Shown: piece by piece, positions 1-8,385 of the stretch
Numbering within the stretch: position 1 is the first letter of the stretch
Layout of the letters: every line of letters starts with the position of its first letter
Assembly (NCBI GenBank): GCA_035491895.1
Contig: DATJJY010000059.1
Span: 1-64,000 of the forward strand
DNA from: DASTHG01 sp035491895
GTDB taxonomy: Bacteria; Gemmatimonadota; Gemmatimonadetes; Gemmatimonadales; GWC2-71-9
Reading direction: 5' to 3'
DNA: 64,000 nt
Position numbers and translations under genes: made by a program
The notes under the pieces: generated by a model
The model's database searches: none
The model's input: only the letters and a program-made list of their open reading frames with translations
What the model was told of the DNA's origin: nothing

Positions 1-1069
1 TCGTCTTGAGGCGGTACTCGTCGTCGGGGAGCATGTCGGCGACGAACAGGTCGGGCCGGCCGTCGTTGTCGATGTCGGCGGCGTCGAGTCCCATCGAGGC
101 GTAGCTGATGGACGGCATCGCCTGCTCCAGTACTTCACGAAACGTCCCGTCGCCGTTGTTGAGGTAGAGATAGTCTCGTTCGAAGAAATCGTTGGCGACG
201 TACAGGTCGGGCCAGCCGTCGCGATTGAAGTCGCTCACCGCTAGCCCCAAGCCGAGGCCGATCTCGCTGCCGTAGATGCCGGCTTGCGCGCTCACGTCCT
301 CGAAGTGGCCGCGTACGTTGTGGTACAGCTTGTCGCCGCCGAAGGAATCGCGCACCGCCCGGGTGTTCACCTCACCCATGGTGACGACGGGCCGCGGCGA
401 GTTGTTCACGACGAAGAGATCGAGCGAGCCGTCCTTGTCGTAGTCGAAGAAGGCGGCGTGCGTGGACCAGCCACGGTCCGCGACGCCATACGCTGCCGCC
501 ATCTCCTTGAAGGTCGGCACGCCGTGCGCATCGGGCCCCTGGTTGATGAACAGTTCGTTGGCCCGATCCTCAGGGTCGACTTTGCCCGCGTGGCAGACGT
601 AGATGTCGAGCAGGCCGTCGCCGTTGACGTCGGCGAGCGTGATCCCGGTGGTCCACGGCCGTGTCCTTCGGAGACCGGCCGCGTCGGTGACATCCCGGAA
701 GTGGAACTTCCCCTCGTTCAGGTACAGCCGGATGCCGCCCTGATTCGAGCCGAGCACGATCTCGGGCAGGCCGTCGCCCGTGAGGTCGCCGATCGCGACC
801 CCGCCGCCGTTGTAGTGGTTGCGGTAGGTGAAGACGTTGTCGTCGCGCGTGTCGGTCAGGCGGTTCTCGAAGCGGACGCCCGTGTAACTCGACGGCAGCA
901 GCGTGAACAATCGACCGTCAGCTGGAGGAGCCGCGCCGCGGTTGGCCCCCGCCTCCGAAGCGCCGCCGCACGCCAGCGCGACGAGGGCGGCAGCGGCGAG
1001 CAGCGGCAGGGCGCCCCGAACGCAAACCGTCGCCTGCTCGAGAGTATCCGAGCAGGCGACGGTGCGCAC
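1..1069 (-). CDS. CRTAC1-family FG-GAP repeat lipoprotein (3' end outside window)
   Basis: The minus frame reads through to base 1, so the C-terminus is missing. A GTG start at 1069 gives a short basic stretch, a hydrophobic segment and a lipobox (LVALAC then GG), so this is probably an outer-membrane or periplasmic lipoprotein. Calcium-binding FG-GAP/VCBS motifs follow: DLTGDGLPE, DVNGDGLLD, DYDKDGSLD, DFNRDGWPD and DIDNDGRPD, typical of the beta-propeller of CRTAC1/ASPIC-UnbV proteins. It follows susD on the same strand, a frequent neighbourhood for this family, and may help bind the SusCD substrate (inference). The start is uncertain: no good Shine-Dalgarno is visible, and a 13-bp inverted repeat lies inside the first codons. 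Confidence 0.85.
   Translation of the reverse strand, partial: MRTVACSDTLEQATVCVRGALPLLAAAALVALACGGASEAGANRGAAPPADGRLFTLLPSSYTGVRFENRLTDTRDDNVFTYRNHYNGGGVAIGDLTGDGLPEIVLGSNQGGIRLYLNEGKFHFRDVTDAAGLRRTRPWTTGITLADVNGDGLLDIYVCHAGKVDPEDRANELFINQGPDAHGVPTFKEMAAAYGVADRGWSTHAAFFDYDKDGSLDLFVVNNSPRPVVTMGEVNTRAVRDSFGGDKLYHNVRGHFEDVSAQAGIYGSEIGLGLGLAVSDFNRDGWPDLYVANDFFERDYLYLNNGDGTFREVLEQAMPSISYASMGLDAADIDNDGRPDLFVADMLPDDEYRLKT
1028..1061 (-). terminator. Perfect 13-bp inverted repeat downstream of susD
   Basis: CGTCGCCTGCTCG, an 8-nt loop and CGAGCAGGCGACG form a perfect stem about 30 nt after the susD stop. The sequence after the stem on the minus strand (GTTTGCG) has no T-run, so it is not a classic intrinsic terminator. 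It may attenuate readthrough from susCD into the CRTAC1 gene or stabilise the susCD mRNA 3' end. Confidence 0.4.
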
Positions 1070-1089
1070 AGGCGTGAGCGGATCCCCGG

Positions 1090-2670
1090 TCAGTACCCGG
1101 GGTTCTGCGTCAGCTTGGGGTTGGCGTCGATCTGCGTTTGCGGGATCGGCATCAGCACGTGGAAGTCCGCGGCCGCCGCTTTCCCACCGGCGAGCCCCGA
1201 CGCACTGTCGTCCCGGCCGGTGTAGCCGCCGAACCGGATCAGGTCCTGGCGCCGTTTTCCCTCACCGACCAGCTCGAACAGACGCTCGTTGAGGATCGTC
1301 GGGTGGTCGGCCACCGCGAGCGGTGGCGCGACGGGGTCGGTACGCGCGCGCAGCTGGTTGAGCAGCGTGAGCGCCGCCGCGGCATTGCCCGACTCCAATT
1401 CCGCCTCGGCCTTGATCAGGATGACCTCGCCGACCCGGAACAAGGCGAAGTCGTTGCCGTTGTACCAGGACACGTGTCCCGGGTCCGCCGGCCACTTGTA
1501 GATCCGCGGCCCCTGACCTTCCGTCGCCGAGTGAATGTCGGGGATCGACTCGGTGAAGACCAGCGGATTACCCGCTCGATCGTTCACCGGCACGCCCGTC
1601 AGGACGTCCTTCTGGGGTCCGATCAGGAACACCTGGCGCCTCTTGTCGGCCGGGTCGAAGGCGGCGTAGGTCTGCGCCAGTGTCGCGAAGCCGTTCCAGG
1701 GCGAGAGGCCGCTGATCGAATTGTAGTGCAGGATGGACATGATGTAGTTCATGCCCAGCCCGTCCGCGGCGATGAACTTGACGACGAAAATGTTCTCCGG
1801 CGACGTGTTGTTGTCGGCGCGGAAGTTCTGCGGGAACGAGTCGGCCAGCCGGTAGGTCCCGGAGTTCAGGATCCGATCGGCTGCGGCGATCGCCTGCGTG
1901 CAGGCGTCGCCGCCGGTAACGGCGATCCCCGAGCAGGAGTTGTAGGAGGTGGCGCTGATCCCGCCCGCGGCTCCGTCCTTCGTGAAGACCCCGGCGTTCA
2001 GATACATGTTCGCCAGGATGGCGTCTGCGGCTGCCTGCGTGACGCGCCCGTTTTCCGACTGCGGCCGGGTGGCGGGCAGATCGACGCTCGCCTCGGTCAG
2101 CTCCTTCTCGATGAAGTCGAACACTTCGCGGCGCGTGTTCCTCGGCCGCGTGGCGACTTCAGTCGTCGTGACGATCGGCACGCCGCCGAAGTAGTCCATC
2201 AGGACGTAGTAGAAATACGCGCGGAGGGTGCGTGCTTCCGCGACCATCGCCGCCTTGTTCGGCACGCTGGAATTGGCGATGGCAGCCAGGAACAGGTTCG
2301 CCCGCGCAACGCCCTGGTAGGGGTTGTTCCAGACACCGTTGAAGAAGTTGAGCGTGGCCGCGCTGGTCGGCGTCCACGTCATGTTGTGCAGGTCGATCCA
2401 CTGGCCGTTGTCGTACCAGTCCTGGCCACGGGTCGGCACCACATCCTCATCGGTCGTGATCTCGCTGACGTCGTAGATGCCTCCCTCCGGCGCGAATGCG
2501 CGCAGCTGCGCGTAGACGCCGGCGAGCCCCGCCAGTACTTCCTGGTCGGTACGGAAGAAATTCCCCGGCGTGATCAAACTCGGCGGGTTTTCATCCAAGT
2601 TCGTGCAGCCCAGCGCCAGGAGCGAGACCAGGCCCGCCGCGCCGATCGACAGCTTAAAAATTCGGTTCAT
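1090..2670 (-). CDS. SusD/RagB-family outer-membrane nutrient-binding lipoprotein
   Basis: 526 residues. The N-terminus has a lysine-containing start, a hydrophobic run and the lipobox LLALGC, so it is exported and lipid-anchored. The sequence is typical of RagB/SusD: an alpha-helical TPR core (for example ARTLRAYFYYVLMDYFGGVP near residue 165) and a C-terminal SusD domain with EVILIKAEAELESGNAAAA and LFELVGEGKRRQDLIRFG. SusD caps the SusC channel and captures glycan or peptide ligands at the cell surface. Its Shine-Dalgarno AGGAGG overlaps the stop codon of susC just upstream, so the two are translationally coupled. The substrate cannot be told from sequence; no glycoside hydrolase is adjacent. 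Confidence 0.95.
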   Translation of the reverse strand: MNRIFKLSIGAAGLVSLLALGCTNLDENPPSLITPGNFFRTDQEVLAGLAGVYAQLRAFAPEGGIYDVSEITTDEDVVPTRGQDWYDNGQWIDLHNMTWTPTSAATLNFFNGVWNNPYQGVARANLFLAAIANSSVPNKAAMVAEARTLRAYFYYVLMDYFGGVPIVTTTEVATRPRNTRREVFDFIEKELTEASVDLPATRPQSENGRVTQAAADAILANMYLNAGVFTKDGAAGGISATSYNSCSGIAVTGGDACTQAIAAADRILNSGTYRLADSFPQNFRADNNTSPENIFVVKFIAADGLGMNYIMSILHYNSISGLSPWNGFATLAQTYAAFDPADKRRQVFLIGPQKDVLTGVPVNDRAGNPLVFTESIPDIHSATEGQGPRIYKWPADPGHVSWYNGNDFALFRVGEVILIKAEAELESGNAAAALTLLNQLRARTDPVAPPLAVADHPTILNERLFELVGEGKRRQDLIRFGGYTGRDDSASGLAGGKAAAADFHVLMPIPQTQIDANPKLTQNPGY

Positions 2671-2684
2671 GGGACCAGTGCCTC

Positions 2685-5600
2685 CTAGAACGTGAGACGC
2701 AGGCCGCCCGTGAACGTGCGGGGCCGCGGGTAAGTGAGATAGTCGAGACCACGTGTCGCCAAGCCATTCGACGTGAACACTTCAGGATCCAGTCCCGAGT
2801 AACCCGTCAACAGCACGAGGTTGTCGGCCGACACGTAGAGGCGGGCGCTGCGCGCCGAGCGCGTCAGCACCGGCAGATTCAAATCGTAACCAACGGTGAT
2901 GTTCTGCAACCGCACGAACGACGCCCCTTCGACCCAGCGGGACGAGAAGATCGCCGGCTCGTGAATTCCGGTCGGATCGGTCAGGGCGGGCCTCAGGAAA
3001 TTCTTGTCCTGGAGCGCGTTGCCCTTGGTCGAGTAGACGAGGGCCGTGTTGTTGAACACGTCCTGCCCGATGGCGGCCCGCACCAGGAAGCTGATGTCGA
3101 AACGGCCCCACGTGGCGTCGCTGTGCACGCCAAGGGTGAAATCGGGGTTGGCGTTGCCGATCACTTCGTAGTCCGCTGACGACGGCCCGCCGCCGCCCAC
3201 CGTCCGTCCACCCGCGCACCCGGCCGTGGCCGAGGTGCATTTGAAAATCTGATGACCCTGCGCATCCCAACCGAGGAAGACGGGGCCGAAGAACGTGCCG
3301 ACCGGCTGCCCCGGTATGAGGCGCTCGGAGAATTGGTTGGACTGCCCTTGCCCGCTGACGGCACCCGTGGCGATGAACGCGCCCGGAGCCGTGAGCTCAT
3401 CCACCTTCGTACGGTCGGCCGCGAGGACCAAGCCGGCGCGCCAGATCAGGCCCGGCCTCGAGACGACCACGGCATCGAGCGCCGCCTCCAGTCCGTGACC
3501 GCTCAGCTTGCCCACGTTCTGCAGCTGCGTGGGCTGCAATGCCGGTTGCGACACGTCGATCGTCAGCAAGAGATCCTTGGTGTTCTTGTGGTAGTACTCG
3601 AGGCTGCCCGACAGACGGTTCTGGAACATGCCGAAGTCGATTGCCCCGTCGATCTGGGACGTCTGCTCCCACTTCAGGTTCGGGTTGCCGTTGCTCGTCG
3701 CCAGCACGCCGCCCTGCGGTTGATCACCCCACGGATACGTCCCGTCGGTGCTGCCGGCCAGCGTGATCAACGACGTGTACGGGCCGACGCCGGGGTTGCC
3801 CTGCAGTCCCCAGCCGACACGCACCTTGAAATCCGAGAACGGCGTGTTCTGCATGAACGACTCTTGCTTCAGGTTCCACGACGCGGACAGCCCTGGGAAC
3901 GCCGCCCACTTGTGGCCCACGGCGAACTTGGACGAGCCGTCGTAGCGCAGCACGCCGGTCACGAACAACCGATCCTGATACCCGACGTTGGCTCTGCCGA
4001 AGAAGGACACGAGCTTGCTCTCTTCGGCGTAGGAGAAGGTCGTCCGGGTGACCGCGGCGTTCAGGTTGTTGAAGCTGAATGCGTCGGTGAAGAAGCCGAT
4101 GCCCTGGGCCGTGATCGAGTTGTCTTTGAACTTGCTGTATTCGTAACCGCCCACAATGTCGATCGTGTTGCGGTCACCGAAGCCGCGCTGGTAGTTGAGC
4201 TGCGTCTGCAGCGTCTGCGTCGTGTTCTCGAGATCGGCCTGCCGCGCGAGCCCGCCGCCCAGCGCCACACCGACCGGGTTCGAGTTCGGGTAGTATTCCT
4301 GGCGCTGGCCGCCCGCATGGTCCAGCCCGACGTTGACCCGCGCCGTCAGTCCCGGGGTCAGATCGAATTCGGCGTACGTGTTCCCGAGGGTGCGGGTGGT
4401 CTGACCGATGTTGGTGATCTGATCGGCCAGTGCCACCGGATTGCGCGACGACGTCCCGCCGATTTCGTAAAAGTGCGTCCCCGTCGAATCGCTCACCGTG
4501 ACCGGGAGCGTCGGGTTGAACGTGGCGACGTTTTCGAACACCCCGCCCTCGAACCCGCCGTTGTTTTCGAAGGTGAGGTAGGTGTTGTTGACGCGCGACG
4601 TGGTGACGTTGACACCGATGCGCAAACGGTTGTCGAGATCGGAGTGCGTCGCGCTGAGGCGGCCCTGAATCCGTTCCAGGGCGCTCGACAGCGTCACGCC
4701 TTCCTGCTTCGTGTAGTTCAGCGAAGCGCGGTAGCGCGTGTCTTCGCCGCCCCCGTTGAATGCCAGGTTATGGCTGTGGGATACGGCGGAGCGCGTGATC
4801 GCGCTCTCCCAGTTCGTGTTGGCGGGGCCGAGCCGCGAGAGGTGGACCGTGTCGAGGTTGCCGGCCGTCACCTGCTGCTGCACGAACGTCCGGTACTCGG
4901 CGCCGTTCAGGACGTCGAGGCCGCGCAGCGGGCTCGACGTCGCGGCGTAGCCGTCATACTCGAACGATGGGCCGGCGCTGCCGCTTTGCCCCTGCTTCGT
5001 CTCGATCAGGACCACGCCGTTCGACGCACGGCTGCCGTAAATGGCCGTGGCCGAAGCGTCCTTCAGCACCGTGATCGACGCGATGTCCGCCGGATTGAGT
5101 TCGTTCATCGGGTTACGCGGCAGCGCCGGTGCGCCGCCGACGCCCGTGGCGTCCGGCTCGGTCTGTACGTTGTTGATCGGGACGCCGTCGATCACATACA
5201 GCGGATCGTTGGTGGCGCTGAGCGAGCTGCCGCCGCGGATCAGCACCTGCGCCCCGGCACCGGGCTCACCGTTGTTCTGCGTCACCTCGACGCCGGCGGC
5301 GCGACCCTGGAGCAGCTGGTCGACGTTGGTCTTCACGCCCTTGTTCGCGGTGCCCGCGTCGACGGTGCTCACCGACCCGGTAATCGCCTCGCGGCGTTGC
5401 CGGCCGTACCCCGTCGCGACGACGGGGTCGAGAATCGCGGCCTGCGGTTGCATCGCGAAGTCGGCAGTCGTCACCCCGGTACCGACCGTGACATCCTGCG
5501 TGACCGGGCTGTACCCGATGCGCGTCACGCGTACGTGTTGGACGCCCTGGCCGATGCCGCTGAGGAGGTAAGTACCATCGCTTTTCGTGGTGGTGCTGCG

Positions 5601-5762
5601 GGATGTTCCGGTGATGGCGATGGTGACGTCAGGGATGGGCTGTTGGGTCGTGCCGTCGGTGACCTTGCCGCCGATCGCGCCGGCCGCATCCTGCGCGAAC
5701 AGTCGGGCGGTCCCCAAGAGACCCATGACGAATACGGGAACGACAAGACGGATCACTCTCAT
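2685..5762 (-). CDS. SusC/RagA-family TonB-dependent outer-membrane transporter
   Basis: 1025 residues from ATG at 5762. The frame stays open upstream to 6179 but would run through the tRNA gene, so I reject the longer form; MRVIRLVVPVFVMGLL gives a good signal peptide ending at LFAQ. Order: carboxypeptidase-like regulatory domain (about 28-105), TonB plug (about 115-225, with VLIRGGSSLSATNDPLYVID and the SusC-type DASATAIYGSRASNGVVLIE), then a beta-barrel ending in GGLRLTF with the expected terminal Phe. It imports ligands bound by SusD using ExbBD-TonB energy (family knowledge). It is first in an operon with susD 15 bp downstream. Confidence 0.95.
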   Translation of the reverse strand: MRVIRLVVPVFVMGLLGTARLFAQDAAGAIGGKVTDGTTQQPIPDVTIAITGTSRSTTTKSDGTYLLSGIGQGVQHVRVTRIGYSPVTQDVTVGTGVTTADFAMQPQAAILDPVVATGYGRQRREAITGSVSTVDAGTANKGVKTNVDQLLQGRAAGVEVTQNNGEPGAGAQVLIRGGSSLSATNDPLYVIDGVPINNVQTEPDATGVGGAPALPRNPMNELNPADIASITVLKDASATAIYGSRASNGVVLIETKQGQSGSAGPSFEYDGYAATSSPLRGLDVLNGAEYRTFVQQQVTAGNLDTVHLSRLGPANTNWESAITRSAVSHSHNLAFNGGGEDTRYRASLNYTKQEGVTLSSALERIQGRLSATHSDLDNRLRIGVNVTTSRVNNTYLTFENNGGFEGGVFENVATFNPTLPVTVSDSTGTHFYEIGGTSSRNPVALADQITNIGQTTRTLGNTYAEFDLTPGLTARVNVGLDHAGGQRQEYYPNSNPVGVALGGGLARQADLENTTQTLQTQLNYQRGFGDRNTIDIVGGYEYSKFKDNSITAQGIGFFTDAFSFNNLNAAVTRTTFSYAEESKLVSFFGRANVGYQDRLFVTGVLRYDGSSKFAVGHKWAAFPGLSASWNLKQESFMQNTPFSDFKVRVGWGLQGNPGVGPYTSLITLAGSTDGTYPWGDQPQGGVLATSNGNPNLKWEQTSQIDGAIDFGMFQNRLSGSLEYYHKNTKDLLLTIDVSQPALQPTQLQNVGKLSGHGLEAALDAVVVSRPGLIWRAGLVLAADRTKVDELTAPGAFIATGAVSGQGQSNQFSERLIPGQPVGTFFGPVFLGWDAQGHQIFKCTSATAGCAGGRTVGGGGPSSADYEVIGNANPDFTLGVHSDATWGRFDISFLVRAAIGQDVFNNTALVYSTKGNALQDKNFLRPALTDPTGIHEPAIFSSRWVEGASFVRLQNITVGYDLNLPVLTRSARSARLYVSADNLVLLTGYSGLDPEVFTSNGLATRGLDYLTYPRPRTFTGGLRLTF

Positions 5763-5842
5763 ACGCCTGCCCCCCGGCAGAGTGAGAAATGCGGCAATGC
5801 AGACGGCGCCCTTGGCGCCGCCCAAGTCGATGGAGGTAGATG

Positions 5843-5870
5843 ATGATTCACCCGGATCGCCTGCTGTCAA
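5843..5870 (-). promoter_or_regulatory. Possible sigma70-like promoter of susC
   Basis: On the minus strand a perfect TTGACA (5865-5870) is followed after 16 bp by AATCAT (5843-5848), about 80 bp before the susC ATG. The -10 match is weak. Between it and the start is a small GGCGCC-AAG-GGCGCC hairpin (about 5805-5820). Confidence 0.3.
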
Positions 5871-5941
5871 GCAGCGAGGGGAAGGCAAGGCGACACGAGT
5901 CGCCCGCCCATCTTCATAATTGGTGAAGTTGCAGAAGGAAA

Positions 5942-6014
5942 TGGAGCTGAGGGGGCTCGAACCCCTGACCTCCTGGGTGCGATCCAGGCGCTCTCCCAGC
6001 TGAGCTACAGCCCC
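5942..6014 (-). tRNA. tRNA-Ala (anticodon CGC)
   Basis: A 73-nt cloverleaf: acceptor GGGGCTG/CAGCTCC, D-arm TAGCTCAGCTGGGAGAGC, anticodon stem CCTGG/CCAGG with loop ATCGCAC (anticodon CGC, reading GCG), and T-arm with GGTTCGAGCC. The acceptor contains the G3-U70 wobble pair, the known alanine identity determinant. Discriminator base A. The 3' CCA is not encoded (TTT follows) and must be added by CCA-adding enzyme. Confidence 0.97.
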
Positions 6015-6072
6015 TTGGCGGACGCTGAACTTAGATGGATCCGGTTCGGCTGGCAATCGGGGCGCCGGCCCA

Positions 6073-6086
6073 TACTTTCGAGGCCC
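6073..6086 (+). promoter_or_regulatory. Leaderless-type -10 element before the SRPBCC gene
   Basis: TACTTT (6073-6078), then exactly 8 nt, then the ATG at 6087. No Shine-Dalgarno precedes the start. The same geometry recurs in front of rnz, mutY, nadE and the SnoaL-like gene. Confidence 0.4.
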
Positions 6087-6512
6087 ATGAGATCGGCCAC
6101 CTACACCTTCACGACCGTCGTACCGGCGCCGGTAGAGCGCGTGTTCCAGGTTCTGACCGACCCCCACACCATGGCCCAATGGCTCCCCGCGGCCCGCGCG
6201 GTCGAAGCCGTACCCCCACTAAAGAAAGGAAGCCGGCTGCGGGTCGTGTACGACACGCGGGAAGCCGAGATCGAGGTGGTCGACTTCAATCAACCGTCGG
6301 TGTTCGGCTGGAGCGAGCGCTCTGGGCGCCGCTCGTGGCGCACCTTCTTCCGGCTCGAGTTCGCCGGCGCGTCGACGCGGCTCACCGTGCAGGTGATGTG
6401 GCACGCACCGTCGCTCTATGCATGGCTCAAGGTGAAGGTGAAGCAGAGCCGCAACATCACGGGGCAGATGGATGTGATGATTCAGAATCTGAGAATGGCG
6501 TTGGAAAAGTAG
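6087..6512 (+). CDS. SRPBCC (START-like) family protein
   Basis: 141 residues. It starts with the typical SRPBCC strand MRSATYTFTTVVPAPVERVF, followed by the DPHTMAQWLP segment and the long C-terminal helix (MDVMIQNLRMALEK). These helix-grip folds bind hydrophobic ligands; the ligand here is unknown. The frame is open upstream, but the initiator context (TACTTT-N8-ATG) supports ATG 6087. It is transcribed divergently from tRNA-Ala and convergently with RNase Z, 10 bp away. Confidence 0.85.
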   Translation: MRSATYTFTTVVPAPVERVFQVLTDPHTMAQWLPAARAVEAVPPLKKGSRLRVVYDTREAEIEVVDFNQPSVFGWSERSGRRSWRTFFRLEFAGASTRLTVQVMWHAPSLYAWLKVKVKQSRNITGQMDVMIQNLRMALEK

Positions 6513-6522
6513 AGAAACGCTG

Positions 6523-7443
6523 TCAGCCGTCAGCGAACGGCACCTCCACGACCATCCCGTCCTTCGCGGCGACGACATCGCCGAACACCTCTTTCGCTTC
6601 CTTGACGAGCTCCTCGGCACTGATCGAGTAGCGCGCCGACAGGTGGGTGAGGACGAGCTTCCGCACCCTGGCGGCCTTGGCGACTTGCGCCGCCTCGCGC
6701 GCCGTGGAATGAAACGTCTCCTTCGCCCGGTCCTTTTCCTCGTCGCCGAACGTCGCTTCGTGCACCAGCAGGTCCGCACCCGCAGCGGCGTCGACCACCG
6801 TGGCGCACGGCGCCGTGTCGCCCGTAATGACGATCTTCCTTCCCGGGCGCCGGGGGCCGACTACGCTATCAGCTGTCAGCTTTCGGCCGTCAGTTAATTC
6901 CACGGCTTCCCCACGCTGCAACTTTCCCCACAACGGGCCTTCGGGAATCTCCAGCGCCCGGGCTTTCGCGGGATCGAATTTTCCGTACCGCTCCGCTTCG
7001 ACCAGCGCGTAGCCGATCGATCCGGCGCCGTGGTCCGTAGCGAACGAGGCGATCGCGTAGCCCGCTCGCTCGCCGATGACTTCCCCCGGTTTCACTTCAC
7101 GGATTTCGACGGCGAACGGCAGCTTCTCCACGCCGAGCAGCAGCGCGTTGTGCAAGACCTGCTTCGCCCCGCGAGGACCGTACAGGCGGATCGGCTCCTC
7201 GCGCCCCTGCAACCCCAGGGTGCGCACCAGGCCGATCAGGCCGAGAAAATGGTCGGCGTGAAAATGGGTGAAGAAGATCTCGGACAAGGCGAAGCTCACC
7301 CCGTAGCGCATCATCTGGCGCTGGGTGCCCTCGCCGCAGTCGAACAGCAGCGTTTCTCCTTCGCGCGCTACCGCCAGCGACGAAACGTTGCGCTCCACGG
7401 TGGGGCGGGCGGCCGAGGTGCCGAGAAAGGTGACCGAGAGCAT
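6523..7443 (-). CDS. rnz: Ribonuclease Z (tRNA 3' processing endonuclease)
   Basis: 306 residues, the usual length of bacterial RNase Z. It is a metallo-beta-lactamase fold with the zinc motif THFHADHFLG near residue 60, the second-ligand region ATDHGAGSIGYAL, VITGDTAPC, LVHEATF with downstream EETF-like FHSTA, and LTHLSARYS. It cleaves the 3' trailer of pre-tRNAs, which fits a tRNA gene here lacking an encoded CCA. The last codons (FADG-stop) and an internal stretch at 6865-6895 are made of a repeat-like sequence (see findings). A -10-like TATATT lies 8 nt before ATG, and no Shine-Dalgarno is seen. Confidence 0.96.
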   Translation of the reverse strand: MLSVTFLGTSAARPTVERNVSSLAVAREGETLLFDCGEGTQRQMMRYGVSFALSEIFFTHFHADHFLGLIGLVRTLGLQGREEPIRLYGPRGAKQVLHNALLLGVEKLPFAVEIREVKPGEVIGERAGYAIASFATDHGAGSIGYALVEAERYGKFDPAKARALEIPEGPLWGKLQRGEAVELTDGRKLTADSVVGPRRPGRKIVITGDTAPCATVVDAAAGADLLVHEATFGDEEKDRAKETFHSTAREAAQVAKAARVRKLVLTHLSARYSISAEELVKEAKEVFGDVVAAKDGMVVEVPFADG

Positions 7444-7457
7444 GAGGAGGCAATATA
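7444..7457 (-). promoter_or_regulatory. Leaderless-type -10 element before rnz
   Basis: On the minus strand TATATT (7452-7457) is followed by exactly 8 nt and the rnz ATG at 7443. With usual -10 to start-site spacing, transcription would begin at or next to the A of the ATG. The 8 nt read GCCTCCTC, which is not a Shine-Dalgarno. Confidence 0.5.
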
Positions 7458-7488
7458 CGAACTGCGCGAGTACTTCAGACGTCGCGTC

Positions 7489-8385
7489 TCAAAAGACCTT
7501 CACCGTCAAGTATCGCCCCGGTCTCTCTCTCAGGTCATTCAAGAGACTCGACAACGCATCCAGCGTCTTATGGATGTCCCCGTACATCACCGTATCCGTC
7601 GCCATCTTTCCCAGCGTCCCCTGACCGCGGCTGATCTTCCCGAGCAGCGAGTCGAGGCTCGCGGTGGAGCTGGCGAGTTGGCTCGTCAGCCGCGCCAGGT
7701 TGGCGGTGAGCGTGTCGAGCCGCACGCCGGTCTTCGAGACGTTGGCGTTGGCGAGCAGCGTATCGAAGCGCGCCAATACGTGCTCCATCTCCGCCAGCGC
7801 TTTGGTGCTCTGGGAGACGAGCGGTCCGCTCGTCGCGGCGGTGAGGGCCGCCATGCCGCGCTGCGTCGCGATCATCGTGTTGTGGATGTCCTCCGACAGC
7901 TGGGTCGACACGAGCCCCTTGGCGTTGCCGATCAGCTCGTTCGCGTTCGTCGCGACCCCCGAGGCGATGTCCGACAGCTCCTGGGCTTTCCTCCCCTGGA
8001 TCATGGACGACGGTGGCAGGAACGAATCGGTCTCGGCGCCGGGCGAGTAGTCGACCATCTTGGCGCCGAAGAAGTCGATGGAGGTCACGACCGCCGCGGC
8101 GCTGGTGCGCGGCCGCACGCGCGGATCGCCCGACAACTCGAGGGTCACGATTACCTTTCCGACCCGCTCGAAGGTCACCTTCGAAACGCGTCCGACCTTC
8201 ACGCCGGAAATGAGCACCGGGTCGCCTTCCTTCAGATTGGCGGCGTTCGTGAACACAACCTTGGCGAGAACGCCCTTGTGAGTAATCGAGCGTCCGCTGA
8301 ACCAGAACAGCCCCACCACGAAGAGCACGAGCCCGGCCAGCACCAGCCCCCCGACGCCCATTTCCTGCTTGTAGGTCATGTCCAT
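7489..8385 (-). CDS. mlaD: MlaD-type MCE-domain lipid transport protein
   Basis: 298 residues from ATG 8385. A single N-terminal membrane helix (LVLAGLVLFVVGLFWFSG) is followed by an MCE domain (about residues 35-115, with KVVFTNAANLKEGDPVLISG and VKVGRVSKVTF). A long helical region without strong motif follows. MCE proteins form periplasmic hexamers that pass phospholipid between the membranes and an MlaE/MlaF ABC transporter. The start overlaps the mlaF stop as TGATG, so the frame upstream is ignored. It is last in the mlaE-mlaF-mlaD operon; mlaB and mlaC are not adjacent. Confidence 0.92.
   Translation of the reverse strand: MDMTYKQEMGVGGLVLAGLVLFVVGLFWFSGRSITHKGVLAKVVFTNAANLKEGDPVLISGVKVGRVSKVTFERVGKVIVTLELSGDPRVRPRTSAAAVVTSIDFFGAKMVDYSPGAETDSFLPPSSMIQGRKAQELSDIASGVATNANELIGNAKGLVSTQLSEDIHNTMIATQRGMAALTAATSGPLVSQSTKALAEMEHVLARFDTLLANANVSKTGVRLDTLTANLARLTSQLASSTASLDSLLGKISRGQGTLGKMATDTVMYGDIHKTLDALSSLLNDLRERPGRYLTVKVF

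Noticed and set aside
3252..5843. A long plus-strand frame opposite susC (863 codons)
   Set aside because: An antisense shadow caused by high GC codon bias; it lacks any family motif and has an Arg/Val/Asp-rich composition.
5763..6179. An upstream extension of the susC frame to 6179
   Set aside because: It would be translated across the tRNA-Ala gene, and the signal peptide is well placed at ATG 5762.
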